Shown: positions 7,139 to 14,701 of the stretch, piece by piece | How positions within the stretch are numbered: position 1 is the stretch's first letter | Layout of the letters: each line of letters starts with the position of its first letter | Source of the DNA: Chryseobacterium cheonjiense | GTDB taxonomy: Bacteria > Bacteroidota > Bacteroidia > Flavobacteriales > Weeksellaceae | Length of the DNA stretch: 64,000 bases | Direction: 5' to 3' | Assembly (NCBI RefSeq): GCF_012927265.1 | Contig: NZ_JABBGF010000002.1 | Span: 682,001 to 746,000, forward strand | Notes under the pieces: model-generated | Seen by the model: only the letters and a program-made list of their open reading frames with translations | What the model was told of the DNA's origin: nothing | Database searches by the model: none | Program-made: the position numbers and the translations under genes

Positions 7139-8686
7139 TTAAATGATGATTGAACGTCTTGCAGTCACAACATCTTCAGAAGGGTTCCATGGCAAACCAG
7201 AAGCGGGTAATGCTCTTTCTTTTCCCCAATTTCTGATCCCTTCAATTTTTTCCGGACTTGTTTTGCTTAAAGGAACAATGTTTCGAAAACAGGTTTCATA
7301 TAGTTTATCATTTACAAATTCATCACCATTGATTACTGCCTGAATAGCAACGTCTCTTACTGCTCCTTCCAAATCTGACCCTGCAAATCCGGATGAAAGA
7401 GAGACTAATTTTTCAAATGTTTCAACAGAAGGAGGAATTAAAAGATTTTTTTTAATATAAAGGTTAATAATATCTTCTCTTTCTTGTTCTTCGGGGAGAT
7501 CAACAAAAAATAATTCATCAAATCTTCCTTTTCGAAGTAATTCTGGTGGAAGTTTTGTAACATCGTTTGCGGTGGCAACTACAAAAACCTTTTCAGTACT
7601 TTCCTGAAGCCAAAATAGGAATTGTCCAATCATTCTTGTGGTAACTCCGGATGAATCGTTGGCATTAGCAGCTAATCCTTTTTCGATCTCATCAATCCAT
7701 AAAATACAAGGCGAAGCATTATCTGCAGATTCAAAAGCATCCTTTAGTCTGTTTTCAGATTGACCCACATACATTCCTTGAATAGCAGCGAAATCCAATC
7801 TGTATAAAGGCAGATTCCATGTTGCGGCGATAAATTTTGCAGATAGAGATTTTCCACAACCGGGAACTCCAACTAATAAAACGCCTCTCGGCGGACGAAG
7901 TTTTCTTGCTTTTAAGTCTGCCGTTAAAAGTTGTCTTTGGCTGTCAAGCCATTGTTGGAGTCCGCTTAATCCACCTACAGAAAGCATATCTGGATCAATT
8001 TTCACTTTTTCTAATCCGGAAATATCATTAAATAATTTATCTTTTTCCTGTGTAAGAAGTTTGATGTCTTCTTTTGTTAAAGAGCCTTTTGCCATTTGCG
8101 TAGCTAAAACATTTTCAGCTTCAATTTTTGTCATATTGGCTAAAATTGTTGCTGCCATTTTAAAATCCTTTTCATCCCATTCAATCGGAAAAGAGTTTTG
8201 GTAAGGAAGAACACAATCTTTAACAATTTCTAACATTTCGTCTTCGTTTGGAGCATCCAAAGTAAGGGTCATCCCCAATCTTTGAAGTTGTGACCAAACG
8301 CTTTTTGTTGAAATAATACAAATGCTTCCGCCCCTCTCAATCGCCTGTACTACACAATCATAGATATGTCTTGAAACAATATTGTCATCCTCGATATCAC
8401 TGACTTCGGTGAAAATAAAAGTGAGATTTTGTCTTTGTGAGATGTTCTGAACAGCAAAGTCAATTCCTCCGACTACAGAACGATCATCATTGACGGTTTT
8501 TCTGGTTTTAATGTCCATCATTCCGTGAGAAAGACTGTGAACATAGATGGGGATATTGATTTCTTCGGCTAGCTCTTGAATGATTTCCAGAACTCTTGCT
8601 CTTTCAATACTTCTTATTGAGATGAAGGGAATTCTTGCACGGAACATTCGCAGCAGAGAATTCTTGAATTCAATTTTATTTGACAT
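7139..8686 (-). CDS. AAA+ ATPase, Ycf46/spastin-like
   Basis: A 515-residue cytosolic AAA+ ATPase, last gene of a five-gene operon. The N-terminal half (1-240) lacks a second intact ATP site and ends in a helical segment with TKEDIKLLTQEKDKLF. The AAA module follows: GGLSGLQQWL, Walker A GVPGCGKS (about residue 277), Walker B ILWIDEIEKG (about 329), sensor-like VVATAND and the RKGRFDELFFVDLP arginine-finger box, then a C-terminal helical lid with SGFAGSDLEGAV. This order matches the Ycf46-like group, not FtsH (no protease domain or membrane helices). Two bases separate it from the upstream 174-aa gene. By analogy it remodels or dissociates a protein partner, perhaps the membrane-anchored product of 9391-11094; that link is inference. 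Confidence 0.85.
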   Translation of the reverse strand: MSNKIEFKNSLLRMFRARIPFISIRSIERARVLEIIQELAEEINIPIYVHSLSHGMMDIKTRKTVNDDRSVVGGIDFAVQNISQRQNLTFIFTEVSDIEDDNIVSRHIYDCVVQAIERGGSICIISTKSVWSQLQRLGMTLTLDAPNEDEMLEIVKDCVLPYQNSFPIEWDEKDFKMAATILANMTKIEAENVLATQMAKGSLTKEDIKLLTQEKDKLFNDISGLEKVKIDPDMLSVGGLSGLQQWLDSQRQLLTADLKARKLRPPRGVLLVGVPGCGKSLSAKFIAATWNLPLYRLDFAAIQGMYVGQSENRLKDAFESADNASPCILWIDEIEKGLAANANDSSGVTTRMIGQFLFWLQESTEKVFVVATANDVTKLPPELLRKGRFDELFFVDLPEEQEREDIINLYIKKNLLIPPSVETFEKLVSLSSGFAGSDLEGAVRDVAIQAVINGDEFVNDKLYETCFRNIVPLSKTSPEKIEGIRNWGKERALPASGLPWNPSEDVVTARRSIII

Positions 8687-8688
8687 GG

Positions 8689-9213
8689 TTAAAAGATAAT
8701 TTGTCTTTTTGTTAGTGAATTAGAGACCGTATTTTTGGAATCATCTTGAAAAGGAACTTCTTCTATAGGAAGTCGAAACAAATTGATTATGAGTGTCATT
8801 TTTTCTTTATCGTTTCCTGCCTTAGGCAAGTTTTCTTTTAAGGACTTTTTAATTTCCGCAACAAATTCTTCCAGATCTTTTTTGAAAACAGTTTTTAAAT
8901 CTTCGGGAAGTCCTTTTGAATATGAAAATTTTGTCAGAGGAATAAGATTTTTTTTACCCGTTAAAAGAATTATCCCAAAATCATCTTCAGATTTTATACT
9001 CTGTATTTCAAATGATCTTTGAAATTTTTCAAGCCATAATTTTTTTCTTGTTTTATAAGCTTCTTCAGCCTGATTATAAAAACGTTTGGCAGTTCCTGCG
9101 TCTAGATCAAAGCAGCCGCAATTCATTTCATCAAAAACAGTATCATCGCCATGGCCAAAACGTTCAAACAAATTGCACCAATCTGCGTATGTTATAGGGC
9201 TTTTTATGTTCAT
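8689..9213 (-). CDS. Unknown 174-aa protein in the AAA operon
   Basis: I do not recognise a family. The protein is soluble, mixed helix, with no signal peptide or membrane segment. The N-terminus TYADWCNLFERFGHGDD contains a Trp/Cys motif and is followed by EMNCGCFDLDAG. The middle is highly charged (AEEAYKTRKKLWLEKFQRS) and the C-terminus LIINLFRLPIEEVPF is hydrophobic. Its ATG overlaps the TGA of the 56-aa gene (ATGA), and its stop is two bases before the ATPase start. It is therefore translationally linked to both and probably works with the ATPase, for instance as an adaptor or substrate. Confidence 0.65.
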   Translation of the reverse strand: MNIKSPITYADWCNLFERFGHGDDTVFDEMNCGCFDLDAGTAKRFYNQAEEAYKTRKKLWLEKFQRSFEIQSIKSEDDFGIILLTGKKNLIPLTKFSYSKGLPEDLKTVFKKDLEEFVAEIKKSLKENLPKAGNDKEKMTLIINLFRLPIEEVPFQDDSKNTVSNSLTKRQIIF

Positions 9214-9380
9214 GATTTTATTCTTGGATTTATAAACTGGTGAGGGGGCAAAATATCCCAGTCCGAAAATTTTGCATTTCCTTTTTCGCTTTCTTTTTTG
9301 CCTTGGAAGAGATTAGGTCTTGGTGTCTGCTGTGGTTTTGGGGTTTTATTTATTTCAGAATTGTTTTTAATATCTTTCAT
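9210..9380 (-). CDS. 56-aa Lys/Pro-rich small protein in the AAA operon
   Basis: A short ORF, ATG at 9380 and TGA at 9210-9212, overlapping the next start codon by ATGA. The protein starts MKDIKNNSEINKTPKPQQ, continues through a charged Lys/Glu stretch and ends FSDWDILPPHQFINPRIKS. It is rich in Pro, Lys and Asn, so probably unfolded, with a conserved-looking aromatic C-terminus. It starts 10 bases after the stop of the 567-aa gene. The tight fit and stop/start overlap argue that it is translated. It may be a linker or binding peptide for the neighbouring proteins; function is unknown. Confidence 0.5.
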   Translation of the reverse strand: MKDIKNNSEINKTPKPQQTPRPNLFQGKKESEKGNAKFSDWDILPPHQFINPRIKS

Positions 9381-9390
9381 TGTGTTAGCT

Positions 9391-11094
9391 TTAGGAATGT
9401 TGTAAAATTGATCTTGTCTCTCTCGAACTGCTCGAAAAATCTTCAGGAGTTATGGATGTTAATGTTTGTCTTAAACCTTCAGCTTTGGCGTCTTCCAGTG
9501 CAAATTCTTTTCGATAATCGACTGTTTCAACAATGCAGCCGCGTAAAACTTCTTTGGATTTTATTTTTCTTTCGGTAACGGTTTCTATAGTTTTTTTCTT
9601 TGCTTTTTTATGATTGTTAATTGAGATGTAAATAATTAATCCACCAATCAAAATGCCAATGACTCCCATAAACATGAACTTAAAAATTACCATGCCTAGT
9701 AAAGCGATCAAAGCACCGATGAAAATTCCGATGTTTGGAGAAGATAATTTTTTTAGTTCGTTTTCCAAAAAATAAGCCCAGTATTTATCATGCTTTTGGA
9801 GTTGTTCTGTCTCATCAGTTCCGTTTGTTGTTGAGGTTTTAAAACCGTCAATAGTGAGTTCCACTTTTTCTTCAACCTTATTTCTATAATCGGCCGTAAA
9901 AGTATCATGAGCTTCCACAATCCAAGGCTGGCTAATCGAAACGGCAAGAACCTGTGTAACTTTTGTAGCGCCCGATAATTCAGGATCAAAAGCTGCATTG
10001 GTAAGCATTTGAAGAAAATCTACTTTTTCATCAAAAATATGTTTTTCATTATCCATTAAAGCTTGTGCAGCTTTTTTGTCTCCGTCTTTTTGAATGATTA
10101 ATTGATTTAATCTTACCTCATTTTGCAACGGAAGTTCTTCGTCATCAAAATTGGTTACGAGTAAAGAAAGAATTTCATCAAGTTGAATTTTTATTGATTT
10201 AGAATAATCTGTCGTGGTTTCAAAGATATTTTTAAAATGATATTCTAATGCTTGATGGGATCTTGCCTGTGTTAAGGAAGATTCTAAAGAATCCCAATTG
10301 GTTGCAAACTCTTCCAGCAAAGGATATTTTTTACTGGATAATGAACCTTTTGTTCTAAAGAAATCTGTCCACTGCGCTTTTTGTTTATCAATATAATTAT
10401 CTGTTTGTGTAAGCTGATCAATCCACATTTTTACATTCGTGATCATCAATTGATGAGATACAGGCTGGAAAATTCCGGTTGTAATCGCTTCCAGAATAAC
10501 AATAAATTCCCTATCCAGATTATGAGGATTTTGATGAAGAAAATATCTGTGCATCCATTGTAAACAGGCATCATTTCTTCCCAGTCTCCGCATGACAAGC
10601 ATAAAGAAAAGAGTTGTTTTGTAGTCGTCCCTTTTCAAGCTTTCGGCGAGTGCTTTTTCTGTAGTATTTTTATCATCACGAATCCATGAGGCTAAAACAA
10701 CTAAGGACGGAGCGAGCCAATAATTGGGAGCTTTTATCATGACGTCTTCGGTGGTGTGCCGTAAAGTATCGTCACTGATGATCCCCGTATCTACGCCCTG
10801 AAGAATTCCTGTAGCCATTCTGCGAACCTCAGCATAATAACCGAATTTTATCTGAAGGTCCTGCTTCAGATTTCCCTGTCGGGTTTCGGCAAGCTGTAAA
10901 GCCTTATGTTTAATATCTGCTTCTACAAAATCACAAAATGAGTTGGCTAATTGTAATAAATCGCTTTTGAGATGATCGTGTTTGGTATTAAGACCTCCCA
11001 ATTCTATATTTACTGCGCTCATATCTGCTTTTATAGATCTTAAAGCGCTATTGATATATGAAAGATCCGCATATGAAATTACTTTTTGTGACAT
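9391..11094 (-). CDS. Unknown 567-aa protein with C-terminal membrane hairpin
   Basis: I recognise no family. The first 440 residues are helical with coiled-coil potential (AALRSIKADMSAVN-type heptads near 15-60; Glu/Lys/Gln-rich helices near 290-345). At about 450-490 comes a strongly hydrophobic double segment: SPNIGIFIGALIALLGMVIF, then MFMGVIGILIGGLIIYISI. The two spans are joined by very few residues, suggesting a tight hairpin or two closely packed helices. A basic stretch NNHKKAKKKTIETVTERK follows, then a Ser-rich tail. There is no signal peptide, so most of the protein should stay in the cytosol, anchored near its C-terminus. It is the second gene of the AAA operon, 18 bases after the 149-aa gene and 10 bases before the 56-aa gene. 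The layout suggests a membrane-bound client or recruiter of the ATPase. Confidence 0.65.
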   Translation of the reverse strand: MSQKVISYADLSYINSALRSIKADMSAVNIELGGLNTKHDHLKSDLLQLANSFCDFVEADIKHKALQLAETRQGNLKQDLQIKFGYYAEVRRMATGILQGVDTGIISDDTLRHTTEDVMIKAPNYWLAPSLVVLASWIRDDKNTTEKALAESLKRDDYKTTLFFMLVMRRLGRNDACLQWMHRYFLHQNPHNLDREFIVILEAITTGIFQPVSHQLMITNVKMWIDQLTQTDNYIDKQKAQWTDFFRTKGSLSSKKYPLLEEFATNWDSLESSLTQARSHQALEYHFKNIFETTTDYSKSIKIQLDEILSLLVTNFDDEELPLQNEVRLNQLIIQKDGDKKAAQALMDNEKHIFDEKVDFLQMLTNAAFDPELSGATKVTQVLAVSISQPWIVEAHDTFTADYRNKVEEKVELTIDGFKTSTTNGTDETEQLQKHDKYWAYFLENELKKLSSPNIGIFIGALIALLGMVIFKFMFMGVIGILIGGLIIYISINNHKKAKKKTIETVTERKIKSKEVLRGCIVETVDYRKEFALEDAKAEGLRQTLTSITPEDFSSSSRETRSILQHS

Positions 11095-11112
11095 TTATTT
11101 GAGTTTTCAGAG

Positions 11113-11562
11113 TTATAATTTTGTTGCTGTTCCGTCTTCGCGGATGAGAATCAATTTATCTTTAAATACTTCTACAAAAGCATATGCATTATGTTTGGCA
11201 AGTGTTCTGGCTTTTTCAAAATGATCAGGGAGAGATTCTCCTATTTTGTAATGTTGAATGATGTGTCCTCCACTTAAATCTAAGGTGTGAACTTCGTGGG
11301 GATGACCTAAATAGCATTTTGCCAAAATTCCTAGCGGAAGATTTGCCAGTTCAGCCGTTCCGAATTCATCATGAATTTTTGCTATCAATTCTTCTTTACC
11401 TCTTGTTTCTGCTAAAAGTTCAACATCAAGTCCTTTAATTAATTTTAAATATCCTTCAGAACGGGTTTTAAGAATTTCGCGATCGCTGAGGGTTTTGGGC
11501 AGAATCTGTCTGCTTTCTGATTGGATATGTAAAGATTCATTTTGAAAAAGTATACTAGCCAT
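11113..11562 (-). CDS. Unknown 149-aa protein, first gene of the AAA operon
   Basis: No known family is recognised. It is soluble with no signal peptide. The N-terminal half is helical (SDREILKTRSEGYLKLIKGL). The C-terminal half reads as a small beta-rich domain: ANLPLGILAKCYLGHPHEVH, LDLSGGHIIQHY, then ARTLAKHNAYAFVEVF and DKLILIREDGTA. The start at 11562 is well placed: a -7 box TATTTTTG at 11598-11591 lies 28 bases upstream, and the TTACGG palindrome 21 bases beyond that. The 567-aa gene follows after 18 bases. As the promoter-proximal gene it defines the operon's control by the palindrome. Confidence 0.65.
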   Translation of the reverse strand: MASILFQNESLHIQSESRQILPKTLSDREILKTRSEGYLKLIKGLDVELLAETRGKEELIAKIHDEFGTAELANLPLGILAKCYLGHPHEVHTLDLSGGHIIQHYKIGESLPDHFEKARTLAKHNAYAFVEVFKDKLILIREDGTATKL

Positions 11563-11590
11563 TATTTAAGTTTTTCAGTTATTGTAGTCA

Positions 11591-11598
11591 CAAAAATA
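11591..11598 (-). promoter_or_regulatory. -7 promoter box of the AAA operon
   Basis: TATTTTTG on the minus strand, an exact TAnnTTTG match. Twenty-one bases separate it from the upstream palindrome, as for copy 1. Confidence 0.65.
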
Positions 11599-11619
11599 TA
11601 GGGATGATGAAAAATTGTC

Positions 11620-11635
11620 TTACGGGTTTCCGTAA
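11620..11635. promoter_or_regulatory. TTACGG-N4-CCGTAA operator, copy 2
   Basis: TTACGGGTTTCCGTAA. It has the same half-sites and spacer length as copies 1 and 3 and lies 25 bases from the TTTG of the AAA operon promoter. It sits between that operon and the terminator of the response-regulator gene, so it can only serve the AAA operon. Confidence 0.75.
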
Positions 11636-11644
11636 AAACAAAAA

Positions 11645-11670
11645 AACCTTCCAAAAAAATTGAAAGGCTT
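11645..11670 (-). terminator. Terminator of the kinase/regulator operon
   Basis: On the minus strand AAGCCTTTC pairs with GGAAGGTTT around an AATTTTTTT loop, followed by Us. It lies 28 bases after the response-regulator stop and nearly copies the hairpin at 7091-7121. Confidence 0.65.
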
Positions 11671-11697
11671 CATTAAAAAAATGGGCACAAAAATGAT

Positions 11698-12363
11698 TTA
11701 AATAATACCGATATCCTTACAAAATGCTACGAGCTGCTCGTTGCTGGTGACTTCCAGATCTTCTTTCAGGCTGTTGAGCTTTTTCTCTACACTGCTCAGG
11801 CTGTTGGGTTTCATATTTTTTTCCTCAAGATGAGTCGGAATGTTTTTCTGCAGAATGCCTTTTGAAAGAAGCGAGACCAATGCGATGTCATATGCCGAAA
11901 ACTCGTAGCTGTTCAGCTTTTTAACATCCTGCTTCAGATCAAGCGACAGATAATTTTCATTGATATACACCGAAGCAATGGATTTTTTCAGCTCTTTGGA
12001 ATCATTTCGTGCCTTCCTGACGTAGCCGTTAACATGATAATCTTTAAAAAGAGAATTGATAATTCCGGATTTATGCTCGGCGGAAAATACGATCACCTTT
12101 AAAGAGGGCTGAATTTTCCTGATTTTCTCAATGAGCTCTCTCCCGTCTTTGATCTGTTGGGGATGATGATCTTCTTCATAATAAAGATCCGTGATCAAAA
12201 GGTCGTAAGGCTGCTGCTCACGGATGGATTTCTGAACTTTTGCCAACGCGTCATCGCAATAATACACATAATCTACAATCGGAATATGAAGGTCCTCCAG
12301 TGTCTTTTGCACGGAAATACTGATGCTTTCATGGTCTTCCGCGATTAAAATTTTCTTGAACAT
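11698..12363 (-). CDS. NarL/LuxR-type response regulator
   Basis: A 221-residue two-component regulator. The receiver domain occupies residues 1-130: acidic pair in ILIAEDHE, phosphoacceptor Asp in YDLLITDLYY (about residue 58), VIVFSAEH for the Thr/Ser switch region and the Lys in GYVRKARND. The C-terminal 70 residues have a LuxR-like helix-turn-helix pattern: YDIALVSLLSKGILQKNIP, then SLSSVEKKLNSLKEDL and SNEQLVAFC. The kinase gene lies 12 bases upstream on the same strand, so the pair is one operon. It is the only DNA-binding regulator in the region and the best candidate to bind the three TTACGG palindromes; that is inference. Confidence 0.85.
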   Translation of the reverse strand: MFKKILIAEDHESISISVQKTLEDLHIPIVDYVYYCDDALAKVQKSIREQQPYDLLITDLYYEEDHHPQQIKDGRELIEKIRKIQPSLKVIVFSAEHKSGIINSLFKDYHVNGYVRKARNDSKELKKSIASVYINENYLSLDLKQDVKKLNSYEFSAYDIALVSLLSKGILQKNIPTHLEEKNMKPNSLSSVEKKLNSLKEDLEVTSNEQLVAFCKDIGII

Positions 12364-12375
12364 TGTTTTTAGTTT

Positions 12376-14025
12376 TTAAGAAACAGGAAAAGAAATATTG
12401 ATCTTCAGTCCCTTTTCAGTTTTCGTGTCAAAAATAATTTCCCCGTGGAGATTTTCTATACGGGAAACCGTAGAAGACAATCCGTTTTTATAAATAATAT
12501 CTCCGGAAATACCAATTCCGTTATCCGAATAAATAATGCTGATTCGATTTTCCATTCTTTCAAATCTGAAAGAAACCGTGTTTGCTCTGCTATGTTTTCT
12601 CATATTTACAAGAAGTTCACGGATAATTTGATACACTTCATCCTGTGCTTTTTCACTTACATTTTCCCAAAGATTTTTGTCATTCCCGGCAATGTAAGTG
12701 TTGACGGACTCATTTTTAAAAGAACCGATAAGCTCCGAAATTTTTTCACTAATGTTTTTCTCCTCAGTTGAATCATCACTTTTTTCGTAAGAAATATCCC
12801 TCGACTTTTCATACACAAACTCCAGTTCGTCAAGTGCCTTTTCTTTATCAAAATGTTCCTGATTTTCAATTTTAGTCATCACTTGGTAAATTCCGTTCGC
12901 CACCACATCATGAACTTTTTTAGACATTTTGAGCTGGGTGTTTTTGATTTCGAGTTCTTTTTCCTGTTCAAGCCGTATTTTTCTTTTTCTGTACCAAAAA
13001 ATACCGACAATTAAAACAATTATGAGAATACTAATTGCGAAATTTCTTTTTATCCTGTCAAATTTATTGTCTTCTACGAGTTTTTGATACCGTTCATTTT
13101 GTTGCTTAACCTCAAATCGTACAATAGCAAACTGGTTTTTTGATTTTGTTTTTGAAATCTGTAAGCTGTCGTTTAATATTTGAAATTGCTTAAAATATTT
13201 CAGATAATTTTTACTATCCAGATTAATGATTTTCTGAAGGGCCTGTAACTGATCTTCTTCACTCTCACTTTGAGTTGATACAGCCAGCATTTTTTTAGCA
13301 TATTCCAAAGCTTTTTCCTTATTCTTATCTAAATAGTAATTAGCTAGAGTAGCATAACTTGAATTCTGTCCAGGCAAATTATTATTCTCTTCTCTTATTT
13401 TTAAAGCTTTATAAAGTTCTGGTAGGGGGTTATAGTGTGAATTGTCGGTAAATCTTGCTCGTGCAAGATTATTTAATGCTCTTGCATAGCTTAGTTTGTC
13501 TTTCGTTTTAAGAGCTATAATAAAATTGTGTTCAGCTGCCTTATATTCATTTAATGATACCAATGCATCGCCTAAATTATTGTGATATAGAGTGATGTCA
13601 GCAGGAGTTTTCGCGTATTTTAATGCTTCGGTATAAAATTTTATAGCATTATCAAAGTCATAGAGATATGATGAACTGATTCCCATATTATTATAACTTG
13701 AACCTAACGTTGCTCTAACTATAGTGTCATTAACATTTTTGAGGTATCTGTTCCCTTCAAGAGAAGTTTCAATACTTCCATAATAGTCACCATTTTCTTG
13801 TTGAATAATCGCCATATTAACCAATGATCTTCCAACGCCCGAAGAGTCTTTGATATCTAAATAAGCATTCTTTGCTAAATTGTAATAATAATAAGCAGAA
13901 TCGTTGGTTAATGATTTAGCCTTTTTATAATAGTTAGAGGCAATATCATCATTCTGAAAATTTGATGTTTCCTTATTACAGGAAGATAACAGGATAAGAA
14001 GGATAAATAGGAGATAGTTTTTCAT
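12376..14025 (-). CDS. TPR-containing lipoprotein sensor histidine kinase
   Basis: A 549-residue kinase. The N-terminus is a lipoprotein signal, LLFILLILLSSCNKE, with Cys at about 16. Residues 25-270 form TPR-like repeats on the periplasmic side (AYYYYNLAKNAYLDI, SSYNNMGISSSYLYDFDNAI, LYHNNLGDALVSLNEYKAA). A membrane helix, FAISILIIVLIVGIFWY, is near residue 335, then a coiled coil. The HisKA_3-type phosphoacceptor is the His in KKVHDVVANGIYQVM (about 371). The HATPase domain has ELLVNMRKHSRAN and the glycine loop DNGIGISG. It is the sensor partner of the adjacent NarL-type regulator; the signal is unknown. Carrying both a lipobox and a later membrane helix would tether it twice. Confidence 0.85.
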   Translation of the reverse strand: MKNYLLFILLILLSSCNKETSNFQNDDIASNYYKKAKSLTNDSAYYYYNLAKNAYLDIKDSSGVGRSLVNMAIIQQENGDYYGSIETSLEGNRYLKNVNDTIVRATLGSSYNNMGISSSYLYDFDNAIKFYTEALKYAKTPADITLYHNNLGDALVSLNEYKAAEHNFIIALKTKDKLSYARALNNLARARFTDNSHYNPLPELYKALKIREENNNLPGQNSSYATLANYYLDKNKEKALEYAKKMLAVSTQSESEEDQLQALQKIINLDSKNYLKYFKQFQILNDSLQISKTKSKNQFAIVRFEVKQQNERYQKLVEDNKFDRIKRNFAISILIIVLIVGIFWYRKRKIRLEQEKELEIKNTQLKMSKKVHDVVANGIYQVMTKIENQEHFDKEKALDELEFVYEKSRDISYEKSDDSTEEKNISEKISELIGSFKNESVNTYIAGNDKNLWENVSEKAQDEVYQIIRELLVNMRKHSRANTVSFRFERMENRISIIYSDNGIGISGDIIYKNGLSSTVSRIENLHGEIIFDTKTEKGLKINISFPVS

Positions 14026-14050
14026 GGTGGTAAGTTGTAGTTTTATTCTG

Positions 14051-14058
14051 CAAAGTAA
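14051..14058 (-). promoter_or_regulatory. Possible -7 box of the kinase/regulator operon
   Basis: The minus strand reads TTACTTTG, one position off TAnnTTTG, 25 bases before the kinase start codon. It sits in the tail of the upstream terminator, so a separate start of transcription here is plausible. No TTACGG palindrome is present. Confidence 0.35.
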
Positions 14059-14060
14059 TA

Positions 14061-14089
14061 AAAAAGAGCAGATTAAAACAATCTGCTCT
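14061..14089 (-). terminator. Terminator of the 81-aa gene
   Basis: A perfect 10-bp stem: AGAGCAGATT (14065-14074) with AATCTGCTCT (14080-14089), loop of five bases, followed on the minus strand by TTTTT. It separates the 81-aa gene from the kinase operon. Confidence 0.85.
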
Positions 14090-14100
14090 GTGTTATTTAA

Positions 14101-14346
14101 TTATGGTTTTACAAGAGGAGGAGGATTTTGTCCTGTATTTCCTCCCGTACTTCCGCCATTACCTGGCCCGCCTGTTCCATCATCTCCTGTTCCTGTTCCC
14201 GGATCAAATCCTGTACCGGGTTCTGTTCCGCCAGTGGGAGAATATTGCGTGATTGGCTGTCCGTTATTATCGTCGTTGCATGTTGCGGTATGGGCATTAT
14301 TGTGTCCGAATGCTAAACCTAATAGCATTAATATAAATTGTAACAT
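14101..14346 (-). CDS. Small Gly/Pro/Thr-rich protein
   Basis: An 81-residue ORF with a short hydrophobic N-terminus, MLQFILMLLGLAFG, then HNNAHTATCNDDNNGQ and a low-complexity tail of Gly, Pro, Thr and Asp. It looks exported but lacks a clear cleavage motif. Overlapping frames on both strands are similarly open because the tail is repetitive. This frame is preferred because it begins with a hydrophobic signal-like segment and ends 11 bases before a strong terminator on its own strand. It has no recognised family. It lies immediately upstream of the kinase gene. Confidence 0.45.
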   Translation of the reverse strand: MLQFILMLLGLAFGHNNAHTATCNDDNNGQPITQYSPTGGTEPGTGFDPGTGTGDDGTGGPGNGGSTGGNTGQNPPPLVKP

Positions 14347-14376
14347 TTGTCAAAAAATTTAATTGTTAAAGCATTC

Positions 14377-14600
14377 GTGTTCTTCCCTGCGAAACCGATC
14401 GCAGACAGTGTTACACGGTAAAAATTTCGAAGCGCTTCTTAAATTTTTTGGGAAGTGAACCTTCAAAAACGGAAGAGAAACATCTGCTTCCCAACCCGGA
14501 GTTTTCTTCCGTTTTATCTGGCGATTTTTGAAATCAGTTTTGAAAGTCTATTTTTTCTTATTTTTGTTTTAATGTTGTGTTTCTCAACTGATTTCTGAAG
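14377..14600. other. Gene-free region dense in inverted repeats
   Basis: Several perfect inverted repeats lie here. CTGCGA/TCGCAG (14387-14392/14399-14404). The palindrome GAAGCGCTTC (14429-14438) inside AAATTT arms. TTGGGAAG/CTTCCCAA (14448-14455/14487-14494). AAAACGGAAGA/TCTTCCGTTTT (14466-14476/14505-14515). GAAATCAGTT/AACTGATTTC (14530-14539/14586-14595). The third and fourth pairs interleave, so as RNA they could form a pseudoknot or two exclusive folds. The stretch between the 81-aa gene (start 14346) and 14732 has no convincing ORF. It may be the leader of the 81-aa gene or a small RNA. Confidence 0.5.
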
Positions 14601-14664
14601 CAAAGATGCGGCAAAGACTCACGCAGGTGTTAGACAAAACATGGACATCAATGGACAAGAATTG

Positions 14665-14680
14665 TTACGGAATCCCGTAA
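14665..14680. promoter_or_regulatory. TTACGG-N4-CCGTAA operator, copy 3
   Basis: TTACGGAATCCCGTAA; read on the other strand it is TTACGGGATTCCGTAA, which fits the GWWT spacer of copies 1 and 2. Twenty-five bases separate it from the TTTG at 14706-14709, as in the other copies. It controls the membrane-protein gene at 14732. Confidence 0.75.
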
Positions 14681-14701
14681 TGCGGCATGGTAGAAAATCA
14701 C

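Noticed and set aside
7139..8686. FtsH or a DNA-defence AAA call for the ATPase
   Set aside because: There is no HExxH protease motif, no N-terminal membrane helices, and no nuclease or restriction partner nearby; the Ycf46-like group fits better.
9240..9578. 112-aa Phe/Leu-rich plus-strand ORF over the AAA operon
   Set aside because: It is antisense to the 56-aa gene and the C-terminus of the 567-aa gene; its Phe/Leu content comes from complementary Lys/Glu codons.
14024..14362. 112-aa Pro-rich ORF on the plus strand
   Set aside because: It is the mirror of the repetitive tail of the minus-strand 81-aa gene and includes the terminator and kinase start; no signal or motif.
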